A stretch of DNA of 64,000 nt, taken from contig CP154955.1 in assembly GCA_039621445.1 (NCBI GenBank), positions 55,619,341 to 55,683,340 of the forward strand, in the 5' to 3' direction. The notes under the pieces were generated by a model that was given only the letters and a program-made list of their open reading frames with translations, did no database searches and was not told where the DNA came from. A program made the position numbers and the translations under genes. Position 1 is the stretch's first letter; the number at the start of each line of letters is the position of its first letter. Source of the DNA: Euglena gracilis. Its lineage: Eukaryota; Euglenida; Euglenophyceae; Euglenales. Positions 1-11,446 of this stretch are shown in pieces.

Positions 1-361
1 GAGAGACAGCAGATGAACCACACCTGCACGCCTTTCTCAGGCGACGTTGGTTTCCGACCCTCTCGTCGTTTACCAGTTCATGGACCACTCTCAGGTTGGG
101 CATCGCCCAGGTCTGGCGGGCAAAAAACCACAAATATTAAAAAATTTTAGAGTTTCCGCCCTCCTTGCAAAACTCTCGTCAAGCAGGACTGAAATTTTCC
201 GGCACAAGAAATAAAATTTCATTTTTTTTATTTCTGAGATGGATTTCCCATCAAAATGGGTGCTCAAACAGCAAACAGCAAAGAAGGAGAAAGGGGGAAA
301 CTTTTGTTGGAAGGTCGGAGGTGTGGCCTTTTTTGGTCTGTGTTTGTGGAGGCGGCCGCAG

Positions 362-497
362 CCAGGCGGGACTCCTGTTGCTCACTGCACCGCACCTGTG
401 GCCGAGACGCCCGGTTCTATGTGGCGTGGGCAGTGCACCTGGAGGCGCTGCGGCGGTACGCGGAGGCGGAGGCGGTGTACCACAGCGGCCGCCAGCG
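362..497 (+). CDS. MAD3: MAD3-like exon: TPR (MAD3/BUB1 homology region 1)
   Basis: The acceptor is CCGCAG before 362 and the donor is CAGCG followed by GTGTGG at 498. The exon ends after two bases of an Arg codon. It encodes a segment ending LHRTCGRDARFYVAWAVHL...RYAEAEAVYHSGRQ. This aligns with the BUBR1 stretch running from the second TPR helix pair (YLH-G-A-FY-WA) to A-IF-GI. C/G-ending codons contrast with the T-rich flanks. Confidence 0.7.
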
Positions 498-3400
498 GTG
501 TGGTGCCGCGGGCTGCTGACCGGCCCCCGCTGTACTTCGACAAACACTTGCGTCCCCAGAGAATTGTCGCGGCCTTTCAAAACACTCATGGATTATTTTG
601 TGTGACCTTTTGTGGCAGCTCGTTCAGTTTGAACAAAGAACAGCAACCATGCATCTCTTTGCAACTTTGCAGACCCCCCCCCCAGGGGGGCTGCTGCAGC
701 CAGCCCCAATTTTGGCCCCCCAGCCGTAGCAGCACCCCCTGGGAGGGGTTGCCAGCCAGCCTCTTTTTGCTGGGTCCAGCTGAAAAACTTCCGGCGCAAG
801 CACTGAAATTCTTGACAAAAGAGCGTTCAAAAATGTCCAAAAATAGCGTTTCTGGGGCTTTTGGGACTTTTGGGGCTTTTGGAGGTTGTCAGATGCACAA
901 TTTTCTCAAAACTATGTTGCTCAGGTTTTATTGGGGCAATCGTCCGATTTTGGCCCATCCTGTCCCAGCTCTGGTACAGGTCCACCCCCCCCCCCCCCGG
1001 GGACTAGCTAGCCAGCCCAATTTTCTAGCCCCAGATTTCCAGCCCGGACCCTTAAAAATGAAATTCCGAAAAAAGTACAAACTCTGGGAATCTGGTTGGA
1101 ACCCCAACCCTCTTCCCATCCATGACCCCGACTTCCCCCAAAAGTGGGACCCGGGTCCCACCACACGACCCCCCCCCCCCGCCTACAACTTTTGGGCCCC
1201 CCGGGGGGCCTTAGTTTCAGGTTGCCTTTTATTTGTTTATTATGCTTGTATTTATTTCAGCGTTTGCATTTGTGTTCAGTCTCCAGCCGGAGCCGGTGGG
1301 GTGTTTTGTGGGCTCCTCCGTCGCAGCAACGCCCAGCCCTCCACGCTCCTACGCGAGCACTACGAGCAGTTCGCCCTGAGCAACGTGCAGCGGATGCGGG
1401 AGCAGTTCGCGGCGCTGGACTGCGGGCTGCCCAGCCCCCCGCCTGCCTGGGGCGATGAAAACGGGTGTGTGTCCTGAGGTGCGGATGGGCCCCATCATAG
1501 GCCCCCCAAATAGAAGGCCTGTTGGGCCACAATTATGCACGTCGGTCAAATTCTCGAGGGTGGGTACTGCTGCACTACTTCTGTAATTTTTAAATCGTGA
1601 CAAATAAGGTATATGTAAATAATGCTATTATTAACGTTACTGTTATTATTATAATTATTGTTGTTCTCGAGGTACTGGTATGACGAGTTTAATTCCAGTT
1701 TTCTCCTCCTTGAAGGGCGCCCAGTTGCTATTCGGCCCCTTGGCAGAAATCTCGAGGGTGGGGTTTCTATTGGGGGGAGTAATTAGGACAAGGGTGAGGT
1801 TTCCATCCCTTTACGAAGGGTTTGGTGGGCTGTTGCACCCAGCGCTGATACTGGCCCAGCCCACCCCCAGCCCCACCCTCCCTGGGTGCTGATGGCCAGC
1901 TGGCCAGCCTTTATTTTTGCTGCTGAGCTGGAATTTTGGTTTAAAAGTGCCGAAAACTTTGGAAAACTTGGTCAACAATGGTGTTGTTTTTTTTATTGTT
2001 AAAGAGGCCCATTTTCCCAAAAAGTTCTTTGGCAGTCTTCTTTGGCATTTGTCCGATTTATGGTTATAGTTCCAAGATCAAATAAAGCCAGGGTCCAAGT
2101 CAGCTCAAGTCCAGCCAGGGGTTGGCCAGCCCAACTTCCTTGCCTTGGTTCAGCAACCCCGGGGTTTTCCAATTCATACGTCATATGCACATTCATATGT
2201 TCATATGAATTAAAATGCTTGCATTAATGACCATGAACATGAATCAATTTTTTTCAGGTTTGCATGTGTGTGTGTGTGTGTTCATGTGTGATTCTGCTCC
2301 TCGGTTGCCAGGTGCTCAGGGTCCGCATGGGTGTTGTTGTGAGCCGAAATGCTTCTACGACTGGCCAGCCAAATGTGACGGAGGGGCAAGGCAGGTAGTC
2401 GGGGAGATGTATCCGGCTGAGCGTGAGAAATGGTTTGGTATTGGCGATGGAAAACTCCCACAGCCTGACTGATTGCAGAATTAGGGCGCAAGATTATCAA
2501 GTGAACCCAGTTGCCAGCTGTTGCCGACATAACAAAAGGGCACACTAAAGGGACACAAATGGAACGAAGCAAGCGACACGAATGGAACGAAGCGAGATGA
2601 GTGATGGAGAGGGACGATAGGAAGAGGGACACAGGGATGGAGGGTGGCAGGGTTGGAATGGGGGCATCAACGTGGGGTTTCGGTTAGGGGAAGGGTGGGG
2701 GGCTGGGGTCAGGGTTCAGGATAGGGGTAGGGTTAAAGAATGGGATAGGGGTTCGATGTGAGGTCTAAGAGGGGTGGTAGGTTGGGGAGGAGCGTTAGGG
2801 TCCTGGATTTGTGTTTTGACCCCAGGCCCAGACGGTGTTCATTACGGGGGTTTTGGTCATCCGACCTAGTATTATCCAGTTATGACAAGTGGACATTAAC
2901 CTTTTATTTTCTTTCACGTCACCTGGCAAGGAAGATTGTTTGGGCAGGTGTTTGATGCCCCCCCAATTCAAGCAACCAGCAGCTTTGCTTTAGGTTTCAA
3001 CCAAGTTGCCCAAGGGATGCTGAAAGACAGTCAACAAAAAACCTAATTAAGCGTGGGTATAGAGAAGCAACAACCCCCCCCCCAAATAAGACCCCCGTGA
3101 CGACATGAAGCACCGGGGACAGTGAAAACCCCCAATTTCATACACAAAAACGATGAGATTTCAAAAAATTTCAGATTTTTGAAGTGCAAAGAACATGTTT
3201 AATGTCAACTTACACTAATTTACACATGGCGCGAAGAAGGAAAATTTTCAGTGTTTTTGGGAACCTGAAAAATGATGCCTTTTTCGGGCCCGGGTCCGTC
3301 TAGAAAAAAAGCCAAAAATCAGACCCCCCCCCCCAAAACAGGACCTTCCCTGAGATTTCCAGCAATGGACCCCAAAATAAGACCGACGTCGTATTTTGGG

Positions 3401-6400
3401 GGGTTTACCTGTCGCACTGTTCCCGGAAATTTTGCAACGTACAGGACTCAAGGGGAGGAGGTCTGGTGGTGGGGGGGGGTCAGACACACCCACCAAGGAA
3501 ATTTTCTTTTGGCGCCAAAGACGGCGAAGGAATTTTGACCTAAAAATCGGTGCCCCCAGAAACACAGGAACGCCTAGTGGAAGGGGTCTCCCCCACCCAC
3601 CACCCATAGGCTTTTGGGGGTTCCCATGCAGCCCTGCCCGCCCCCTGGCCTCAGGCTGGGCATGTTGGTCCCAACGCCAATAGCAGGGTGGTGGAACGCA
3701 AATGTGTTTTTTTTTGCGTTTTTTCGATTTTGGCAAAATCTGTATTTTTTGTGTTTTATTTGTGTTTTTTTTTAAAAAAATGGCGTTTTTTGATTCTTGT
3801 GGATAAACTTTCAACGATGAAAAATTCCTCATTTTGACCCCCATCCCCCCCGAGCCAAAAATTCTGTCAATTTTTTTGTCATTTTTTGCACCCTTTGGTC
3901 AGCCGATTGCATGTTTTTATGCAACATGAAAAATTTTGCCCTGGCGGAGACCAAAATTTTACAGGTCCTCCCGGCAATTTCACATCCTGGGGGATCTCCC
4001 AAAGGATTTAACATGCAATTTACGTTTTTTTTTGCATTTTTTTTGTGTTTTTTTTGCATCTTTTTTTTTCAGTTTTTGCATTTTTTTTGCATATCATTTC
4101 GAGGGTCCATGTTGACTCCCCTGCCCATACGGGGGAACCGCACTTCAAGGTGGGAGGCTATGCAACAGACTCCAACGGGATCGGAGGCATACATCTCTCT
4201 AAGGTTTTGCGAACCCCCCCCCCCCGGGGGGGGCGGCTGCAGCCAGCCCCGATTTGGGCCCAGCCCAGCCGCAGCAGCACCCCCCCCGGGGGGGGGTGCT
4301 GCTAGCCCAGCTAGCCAGCCCCTTTTTTGGGGGTCCAGCCCAAAAATTTTCGGCGCAAAGCGCCGAAATTTTTTGAAAAACTGTGTTCAAGAGTGGCCAA
4401 GAATGGGGTTTGGGGGCGTTTGGGGCATTTTTGGGGGGTTTCAGATGCATCATTTTTTCAAAACTGTGTTCTGCAGGTCATTTTTGGGCATTTTTCCGAT
4501 TTCAGTCCAGCTCGCCCCGGTTCGGGTCCAGCCGGGGCCCAGCCCCCCCCCCCCCCCCCCGGGGGGGGGGGGCCGGCCAGCCCAAATTTCTAGCCCTAGC
4601 CCAGCAACCCCCCCCCCGGGGTCCTTAAAGAGATGTATGATCGGGGGGACATTTTTTTTGGGTTTTGTTCAGCCGTTTGCTTCCCCCTCTGCAGGGCAGG
4701 CCGCACCCCGTTGCATCCGCTGCGGGCAGGGCGGTCCTCAAGGGACAGGAAAGTTGTTTTTTTTATATTTCCGCCCCCCCTTTCGGCCAAAGGGCCGGCT
4801 AAGGGCCAGACTGGGACTTGAACGGGGGCAAAAATTAAACAGTTGAAAAACACAGTTTTTGATGATTTGGGTGGATGGACGGTCCAGGGGTGCCAGGAAT
4901 CAGTTTTTTTCCGGATGTCGACCTGTTCTCGCTGAGAAACGCCAAAATTTCTTGCCCATTTTCCTGTCTATTTTTCACTGGGTGTGCTGGGACAGCGGAG
5001 TTTTTTATTTTATTGGCTTAAGGACCGCCCCTGGCTGCGGGCCACCCCGGCAGGCACGGTGTCCAGCCACCGCACCGCCGCAACCACCGTCCAGCCCCCC
5101 CAGCTCAGGGCAGGCAAGGCAGGATGGAAGGAAGATATATATATCTACATATATTTAATATATATTTATTGCGCCAAACCTGTCCTGACCTTGGTGGAAG
5201 AGGACCCCAAACCCAAACTTTCTGTTGAGAAATTGATCTGCAGTTTACCACAGGAAGTTTCAACCCTTTTGATTCTGTGGAAATGGCAACCACCCAATGC
5301 GTGATCTGCTGTGTGACCATGTGTGATCCGATGTGTGACTGTGTGCGATCTGCTGCCCAACTGACCCCCCCCAAATAAGAAACCTTCCCCCCAAATAATA
5401 CCCCCCCCAAATAATACCCCCCAAATAATAACCCCCCCTCGGGATCTGACTTCGGCGACTGGGTTAATACCCCCCCCCCCAATCTCGGGCCAAAGGCCCG
5501 GATTGTGACCTGAAAATGTAGGCAAAAATCACAATCCCTGACAACAAATTACAAAAAAAAATCGATTTTTCTGGATGATCTGACCTCCAAAAAATGGTAA
5601 ATTTCATAAGAACGTACAAAAAATGACCCCAAAGGAGGTCAAAAGGAGCTATTTTGGCTCCACAGGACTTCGAAAAGATTTCGAAAATTTTGGGGTGCTA
5701 TTACCCCCCCAAATAATACCCCCCCCCTCGGGCCGGGACTTCGGGCAAAAAAATAATACCCAGGGGGTATTATTTAGGGGGTTCCCCCCCCCCTCGGGAT
5801 CTGACTTCGTCGACCGAGTTAATACCCCCCCCATTTTCGGGATGACAACCCCAATTTTGGCTTGAAAATGTGGGGGAATCAGAATTTCTGGCAATAAATT
5901 ATGAAAAAAATCGGTTTTTTTTTGGATCATCTGGCCTCCAAAATGCTAAATTTCATGAGAAGGTACAATAAATGACCCCCTAAGTGGGTTTTGTACCATT
6001 TTGGGTCCTATGGGACTTCAAAAAAAAACGAAAATTTTGGGAGCTATTGCCCCCCCAAATAATACCCCCCCCTCAGGCCGGGACTTCGGGCGAAAGAATA
6101 AAAACCTCCCCATTTAAGTGCAAGGGGGACGCACATTATTGGACCATAGTTTCGGGCCCTCAGCAGTGCCATTTATTTGGGCACTACTTGAAAGTGTATC
6201 ATTGAAAATTGGCTTTTTGGGGAGGGTGCGCACTTTTTTGGACTTCACTTTCAGGCACTCGGGGGTGTGACACTTATTCGGGCAGTGCGCACCATTTGGA
6301 CACTGCACACTCAAATGGAGGGTTTTACCCCCGGGGAGTGTTATTTGGGAGGGGGTATCAGCATGCCAATGTCTTCCCTCCATTGGGTGGTTCCGACCAG

Positions 6401-7633
6401 GGCCATCCACCTCTGGGGGGTGAGTCTAGTGAGCAGCCTTTTTCCAGCCCCGGACCCCCTCCCTCCCATCGACGAGTTTTATTCACTTTGAAGCCGTCCA
6501 AAGTGCAGCTGGACAGAAACAAAAACTTCGTTTTTTGGGGGATACAATAAATGGGCAAAAAAATGGGCAAAATGGGATTTGGGAAGGGCAAAATTTGGGC
6601 CAAAAATGGACCTTTGGCATAATGGGCAGTTTTGGGGGCATTTTTTTGCAGTTGGATTTTTTGGCACGTGCCCGCGTGATCTCTTTTCCTCACAGGTGGT
6701 ATTCTATTCTTCACATTTTGACTGTTTTGAAGTAAGAGGATAAACCTCTGAAAAGACTGAACACGACTGTGGAGGAAAATCCTTTCACAGCGACTTGCTT
6801 TGTGCTCTGCCTTAGCATAGGGGAATTGGAAAAAAAGGTTTTGTTACTCCAAGGATTTTAACTCACCTATTTTAACCCGACCCCGGGTTTAACAAGGATT
6901 TTAACCCGACCCCGGGTTGGGCCTGGTTCCAGCCGGGGGATAACCCATGGGGGGGGGGGAGTGGGGGGCCAGCCAGCAGCCTTTTGTGGCCTCTGTCATT
7001 TTTAGCCTCTCAAGCTGGACCTTGAGCAACGCCCTGGTTCCACCTTTGTTTGGCCGCTTGGGGCTGTCCCCTCGGCCTGCTCCCTCTGCCCTGCTGCTGC
7101 CCTTCCAGCCCTTCGCTTGCCAGTCCGATGCCACTTCGGTGCGCCTCCTGTGCCTTTTGTGTCGCTGTGAAGGGCTTGAGTCGCTTGCATGGCAGCTGGC
7201 ATCCTCCCATCCTCGTTGGTGCTTTGGGCTTGGCAGGCGTGTCATGTGTGGAGGGGTCCACGCGTGAGACCCCTCCACAATGAGATGCCTGCCAAGCCCT
7301 CCTCGCTGCCAGGGGGGGGGGGCTCCAGAATGGTCCGTAAGGGACAGGCTTTCTGCCCTTTTGATCTTTTCTGAAGGACCGGTGACCTGTGAGTTGATTT
7401 GGGCCAGCTCCGGGGAGAGAGGCGGGGGGTAAAAGTTGCAAAACCTTTGTGGGCAGCGGAACACTCTGTCCCATGCACTCTGGTCCCCTGTCGTGCATTG
7501 CAAAATGTCATTATTCCCCCTCCCCCCTGTGGATGGGGCTTCTGTAGATGCCAGGATGGGTTGGGAACACAACACCAGGTCATGCTGCCGTGCAAAAATG
7601 CAGTGTGCGCGCGCGCACACACACACACACACT

Positions 7634-7701
<68 letters not shown>

Positions 7702-10420
7702 ACACGTGCTCACACACAGCACATATATTTGCCACACACAAGCAAACACAGACACCCACATGCGTTGGAAATCCTTGCCCCAATACAGCGCCTCAAGCGG
7801 CCAGCGCTCCACATCTACGAGGACGTTCCGCCGCGCCCCGCGGAGCCCGCTTTCAGCTGGCCCCCGCTTGCAGCCATCACAGACGTTCTGAACCCTGGTG
7901 GGGTCTGAAGGCAACCTGAGCTTGCAGTTGACAATGTGGTGTTCTTCGAGGTTAGGATGTGCCCGTCGTTCAACTAATTCGGCAACGGCCCGGGCGCAGT
8001 TTGCCGACATGCGCAGCACACGTTCGCAACCGTGGGACCAATGGTTACCTCCCGCACCCTGTCCCCCTGTCGTATGGCGGCCGAAACGATGTCTGTGGTG
8101 CCACTGCCTGAATGCATCCGGCGGAAGGAGAACGTCCCGCCCACACTGAAGTGGGTTAATACCACGGTGCGCATCCGTGACTTGTGTTGTTTTGATGGGG
8201 TTTCCGGGTTCAATGTGTGCCTTTTGTTAAGTGGAACCCTCCCCCCTGAGGAGGGTTCCTCCAGCACTTGCAACTGAAGAAGTCAGGGTCCATATTCTGA
8301 CCAAAATTGCTTTTCAGGAATCAGCAGTCAGACGTCACAAAAACTGAGCATTTTAGGAATGCTTCTGTGGCACTTTTCCAAATAGAAGCCCATGAAGCTT
8401 TGGTGAAATTTCAAGGGGGTTTTGTCACATACATGCAAGATTTCGTTAGGGTTTCTCCCCTTTGCCCTTTGAGGGGGACCGTTTGGACACTTTTTTTTCT
8501 CTGAGACCAAACTTTTCGTCGATCCATATTTCATTTTGCATATTTGCACATGCATATCCAATTGCACATGCAAATCATTTTTTGTTTCATATGGACACCC
8601 TAACTATGTATAATGATAATATATACACTAATGATATTTGTTTTTCCGTGTTCTAACGACCCGTTTTTTCCAGGGTGCAGATGTTGCGTCCCCCCCTCCC
8701 CTGCGTCAGTTGCCGAGCGCCGCCCCAGCTCCGCACTGCAAGGTCCGCAAGCTTGACATCTGGGTGGACCCGGACTCCCCCTCCTCCGCGGCCCCGTATG
8801 CGTGATTGCTGTCGCCGCTGCTCTGGTTGCTGCATTTAGGCAGACGTTGGTCAAGCAGGAGCTCCATACTCGTGGAGTCACAGGCGACCCCCCAGGGACA
8901 AGCCCACCTCAACCCCCCATGTAAGTGCGCGGTGTCCAAATGGGGCGCAGCCCCCCGAGGACCCGAAAGTGAAGTCCAAAAAAGTGCGCACCCCTCCAAA
9001 AAGCCACTTTCGGGGCAGTGCCCAAACAAGTGTCACACCCCCGAGGGTCCGAAACTTTGGTCGAATAATGTTCTCACCCCGGGGGGGTTCACCCATCCAG
9101 TTTTTCATTTATAAATCCCACCTGCAACCCACCCATCCACCCACCCAACCCTATCCCCCAAATCGGCCGAAAAGTTTACGCCACAATTTTATTGAATTTT
9201 ATTGCAGTGAATGCCAGCCACTGTTGAAGGTGTGTGCTCTGCTCCCTTCCAGCCTTGCGCTTGTTTTGCGCAATTGCCAGTGTTCCTGTCGCTCCCTTTC
9301 ACGTTGCAGGCCTCCTGCCTCCAGCCCCCTCAGCCCTCCGGCGGCTCAACAGGCCCCCCCAGCGTGTATGTTGTTACACGGCACACACATGTCTCATACG
9401 CAGATGCCATATGGGTGTTCTTGGATGCAGAAAGAGAAAAAATAAACCCAATAAGTGCTTGTTTTCTGTGAATGAAATCCCTCTGGAAAATTTTCTTTCT
9501 TTTTTTTGCCAAGTTTTGTTGCACACTTTTAGTTTGGCTATGCTTTTTCTTGACCTGCCGGGAGAAACCCCTGTGTTATGAGCTAAACAACCAAAAAAAT
9601 TGTAATGTTTTTTTTAAAGTTTTTCCGAAGAATGACTCCGAGTCAAGAATGAACAACTGAGAACAATTGAGAACAAAGCCGATGAAATCAGGGTGTCCAG
9701 TGGAATGGTTGCAGATTGAAGCAGGGATGCATTCCAGATGTACCCAACTGCATATTTTTGTCCTACAGGGTGGGTGGGGATGTAAACAAAGCCAATTAGG
9801 AAATGCAAATTTCTCTGTTCTGAGGAATGGGGGCAAATGACACCTTTTTCTGGAAATACATCATTTTTGAACATAATTTTAGAATGTAAAATGTTTCCCT
9901 TCAAGCATTGAGGACTTGGATACATTTTGGCATTCTAACAAAGGTTCAAAGAATGTATCTTCTGGAATATTGCTACCCCCCCTTTGCCCACCGACCATCC
10001 TGAAAACCACCCCCCAGTCAGGGTTGCAGGTAAGGGGGCGCGTACGACCACCCTCCCTGTCAGGGGTTGTAGGTAGCGTTGAAAATTGGGTTGTTTTTGG
10101 CACCTAGTCATACGACCCCCCCCCCCCTGGTCGGACGATGTAGGTTGGGGGACGTGTACGACCACCACCCCCGGTCAGGGGTTGTAGGAACCTGTGCAAA
10201 GGGGGGGGGGACTTGAAATGGTTGAAAGCAAGTGGTTGACGGCCTGCAGCGTTCTGCAGTTGCAGGGTGCCACGCTATGCCACACAGTGCATGCAGTGCA
10301 GTGCCACATAGTTCTCGACGTGGACATTCTCTGGGGTTCACCTCACAACCTTTTCCCCTTTTGTGCAGGACTTGTATCGCTGCTTCCCCCTCACCGCGAC
10401 GTTCGGCACCTTACCCCTGA
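362..10420 (+). CDS. MAD3: MAD3/BUBR1-like spindle checkpoint protein (multi-exon gene, 5' end not identified)
   Basis: This is a discontinuous gene. I see exons at 362-497, 1327-about 1469, 7798-7902, 8017-8154, 8674-8795, 9310-9363 and 10369-10420, ending at TGA 10418-10420. The first two encode the second half of the MAD3/BUB1 homology region, a TPR fold that binds kinetochore partners. It reads ARFYVAWAVHLEALRRYAEA, then AQPSTLLREHYEQF, matching the BUBR1 pattern A-FY-WA...A-IF-GI...A-PLERL. Later exons give LHIYED (ABBA-like), RRKENVPP (KEN box) and LDIWVDPD. In this family KEN and ABBA motifs bind CDC20 and inhibit the anaphase-promoting complex. No kinase domain follows before the stop, so the model resembles MAD3 rather than BUB1 or full BUBR1. 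Junction phases agree (2/2, 0/0, 0/0, 2/2, 2/2), except that the 1469-to-7798 link is uncertain and may hide exons. The N-terminal KEN box and first TPR exons were not found. Confidence 0.7.
660..1045. mobile_element. Degraded relative of the 4188-4639 element
   Basis: It contains the same ordered modules as 4188-4639: a C-run, GGGGGGCTGCTGCAGCCAGCCCC, GGTCCAGCTGAAAAACTTCCGGCGCAAG, a GGGGCTTTTGGGACTTTTGGGG tract, ATGCACAATTTTCTCAAAACT and a closing C/G palindrome. The ends are too diverged to define a TIR or target duplication. It lies in the intron between the two TPR exons. Confidence 0.55.
1327..1469 (+). CDS. MAD3: MAD3-like exon: last TPR helix and linker
   Basis: The acceptor GTCGCAG precedes 1327, and the first base completes the split Arg codon. 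The encoded AQPSTLLREHYEQFALSNVQ corresponds to the AEPLERLQSQHRQF helix that closes the BUB1/BUBR1 TPR unit. It is followed by an acidic/proline linker ending WGDENG. Several GT donors lie within 1465-1472 (GGGTGTGTGT), so the end is uncertain by a few bases. Position 1469 gives phase 0, compatible with the next recognised exon. Confidence 0.65.
1470..4187. other. Intron sequence without recognised exon
   Basis: The sequence is mostly T-rich, with scattered C and G runs and a degenerate GGGTTAGGG-like stretch around 2670-2760. I see no segment with exon-like codon bias. It probably belongs to the long intron between 1469 and 7798, although small exons could be missed. Confidence 0.4.
4188..4639. 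mobile_element. Non-autonomous TIR element (hAT-like MITE), 452 bp
   Basis: The ends form an inverted pair: CATACATCTCTCTAAGG at 4188-4204 and CCTTAAAGAGATGTATG at 4623-4639, with one mismatch in 17. The flanks ATCGGAGG (4180-4187) and ATCGGGGG (4640-4647) are an 8-bp target duplication with one change. The interior has three C-run/G-run palindromes and the core CGGCGCAAAGCGCCGAAA. There is no ORF. A related degraded sequence lies at about 660-1045. Confidence 0.8.
4727..5033. mobile_element. hAT-like MITE, CAGGGCGGTCC family, 307 bp
   Basis: The left end CAGGGCGGTCCTCAAG and the right end CTTAAGGACCGCCCCTG are inverted repeats. The element is flanked by the exact 8-bp duplication GCTGCGGG (4719-4726 and 5034-5041). 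The interior carries family-diagnostic phrases such as GGGTGGATGGACGGTCCAGG and GTGCTGGGACAG, shared with copies at 15624, 16198 and, in part, 42540, 46640 and 56260. There is no ORF. Confidence 0.88.
5364..6105. repeat. Tandem pair of AAATAATACCCCC-family elements
   Basis: Two head-to-tail copies (about 5364-5720 and 5700-6105) each contain AAATAATACCCCCC, a TCGGGATCTGACTTCG block, TGAAAATGTRGGCAAAAATC, CTGGATNATCTGRCCTCCAAAA, TTTTGGGTCC-like sequence and GGGCCGGGACTTCGGGC. Related fragments occur at 18600-18790, 19385-19475 and 41480-41700. The C-runs and the AAATAATA motif appear in both orientations, suggesting an inverted-repeat transposable family, but I cannot fix target duplications. 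Confidence 0.6.
6107..6340. repeat. GTGCGCAC-family repeat copy
   Basis: This interspersed repeat has the phrases CATTTAAGTGCA, TTATTGGACCATAGTTT, GTGCGCACTTTTTTGGACTTCACTTTC and GTGTGACACTTATTCGGGCA. Copies are at 8918-9085 (opposite orientation), 43958-44310 and 62185-62400. I see no coding content. Confidence 0.65.
7606..7757. repeat. CA dinucleotide microsatellite
   Basis: A CG-rich start (GCGCGCGCAC) runs into (CA)n from about 7611 to 7702, then a degenerate CACACA tail. ORFs of His/Thr or Val/Cys repeats on either strand come from this tract. Confidence 0.95.
7798..7902 (+). CDS. MAD3: MAD3-like exon: ABBA-like motif
   Basis: The acceptor is CCTCAAG before 7798 (or GGCCAG before 7805), and the donor is GGTGGG followed by GTCTGA at 7903, phase 0. 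It encodes RPALHIYEDVPPRPAEPAF followed by WPPLAAITDVLN. LHIYED fits the ABBA consensus (F/L-x-I/L/V-F/H/Y-x-D/E). The order of ABBA-like motif, W-P-P-hydrophobic stretch and downstream KEN box is the order seen in BUBR1. An open frame on the opposite strand is longer but crosses the microsatellite. Confidence 0.6.
8017..8154 (+). CDS. MAD3: MAD3-like exon: KEN box
   Basis: The acceptor GCGCAG precedes 8017 and the donor is TGG followed by GTTAAT at 8155, both phase 0. The exon is open for 46 codons and contains LPECIRRKENVPPTLKW. KEN followed by basic, proline and Trp residues resembles the second KEN box of BUBR1 (KENELQAGPW), which contacts CDC20. The phase match with both neighbouring exons supports the model. 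Confidence 0.6.
8674..8795 (+). CDS. MAD3: MAD3-like exon with LDIWVDPD motif
   Basis: A strong acceptor TTTTTTCCAG precedes 8674, phase 0. A GTATGC donor at 8796 leaves phase 2. The exon encodes a Pro/Ala-rich segment ending KVRKLDIWVDPDSPSSAAP. LDIWVD resembles a CDC20-binding ABBA-like motif. If the donor is not used, translation stops at TGA 8804, giving an alternative C-terminus. Confidence 0.55.
8918..9085. repeat. GTGCGCAC-family repeat copy, inverted
   Basis: This is the reverse-complement orientation of the family at 6107: GTGAAGTCCAAAAAAGTGCG, GGGCAGTGCCCAAACAAGTG, then TTTGGTCGAATAATGTTCTC. It lies in the intron after 8795. Confidence 0.6.
9310..9363 (+). CDS. MAD3: MAD3-like candidate exon, Pro/Ala-rich
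   Basis: The acceptor CACGTTGCAG precedes 9310 and a GTGTATG donor lies at 9364. Entering in phase 2 it encodes PPASSPLSPPAAQQAPP and leaves in phase 2, matching the next candidate. Its composition is coding-like, but the segment is low complexity and has no homology support. Confidence 0.4.
9974..10211. repeat. Inverted-repeat element with CCCTTTGCCCA ends
   Basis: The ends CCCCCCTTTGCCCACCG (left) and CAAAGGGGGGGGG (right) are inverted. The interior has two modules of the type GGGGTTGTAGG and GGGGCGCGTACGACCACC. The same modules occur in the 63121-63741 element. Confidence 0.5.
10369..10420 (+). CDS. MAD3: MAD3-like candidate last exon
   Basis: The acceptor TTTTGTGCAG precedes 10369. In the phase set by the previous candidate exon it encodes TCIAASPSPRRSAPYP and stops at TGA 10418-10420. 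It is short and Ser/Pro/Arg-rich. The acceptor and phase are good, but homology cannot be judged at this length. Confidence 0.4.
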
Positions 10421-10696
10421 CCAGGAATTTTTTTGGGGGTTGGCTTGTATTAGATCTCCTGAGTTGACAGGAATTGTTAAAATACGGTCGGGGTTGTACT
10501 CGTTGCGGGACTTAAATGAAAAAATTTTAAGGGAAGTTCATTTTGTGACAGAATACTGAAATGGGGGGGACATTAAGCATGCAAAGAAAAAACCTCAAGA
10601 AAGCTTAAAAAATGAAACGGTGCCCCTCCCCGATGTCAGTTGTTGTTCTTCTATTATCGTGATGGTTCTTCAGGGAGGGGGTGCTGGTCATTGCCA

Positions 10697-10860
10697 GTGT
10701 GTGTGTGTCTGTGTGTGCGTGCATGTGTGTGCGCGCGTGTGTGCATGTGTGTGTGTGTGTGTGTTTGTGTGTTTGTGTGTGTGTGTGAGCGTGCGTGTGT
10801 GTGTGTGTGTGTGTGTGTGAGCGTGTGTGTGTTTGTGTGTTTGTGTGTGCGCGCGCGTGC

Positions 10861-10909
<49 letters not shown>

Positions 10910-10935
10910 TGCGTGTGTGTGTGTGTGTGTGTGCA
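10697..10935. repeat. GT-rich microsatellite
   Basis: This is a long GT tract interrupted by GC and TTTG units. It lies in the interval between the first two genes and produces the spurious Cys/Val and His/Thr ORFs of this interval. Confidence 0.95.
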
Positions 10936-11446
10936 AAGTCCAACCAAATTGAGCTAGCAAATTGACCTGCCCAACACAAGATTGCCAAACAATTTGCCTG
11001 GCCCTGTCACATCCTTCCTCTCCCTTCTGCCCCCTCCCCTTCCCCTCCCCTGCCTCTGTCCCACTCGCCCCGGCCCAAATCTCCCTTGGTTGCCCTGCCA
11101 CAGGGCCCACCAGTGGGTCTGCCCACTGCACTGCAAAGAGCACGCTGAACGACGAACGGGGCCGAGATTGCTTCCCTTTGCAATGCACCATTAGCTGGGT
11201 CCAAGATGTGTACCTTGCAAGACCACACACGTTGGCTTTTCCCGCCTGTATCTGTGTGCTGTGTGTGTGTGTGTTTGAGTGTTTGAGTGGGTGGGTGGGT
11301 GGGTGGGTGTGTGTATTTGTGTATCTGTTCGTCCATTCAAGTGTGCCGGCTGAACCATGGTGGAGATGGAGGAGATGAATGGGAAGTGGAACAACTCACC
11401 TTGGAACAACAGAGCCCTGTGTTGTAAACCATTTGTGTGCAACATG

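Noticed and set aside
239-1477. 412-codon + strand ORF
   Set aside because: It is open by chance across the intron 498-1326. Its first part is out of frame with the TPR exon, and only the last part coincides with a real exon.
6901-8019. 372-codon ORF on the - strand
   Set aside because: It runs through the CA microsatellite and opposite the ABBA and KEN exons. No domain is recognisable, and the + strand exons have matching phases and splice sites.
10640-10957. Cys/Val-rich ORF
   Set aside because: Translation of the GT microsatellite.
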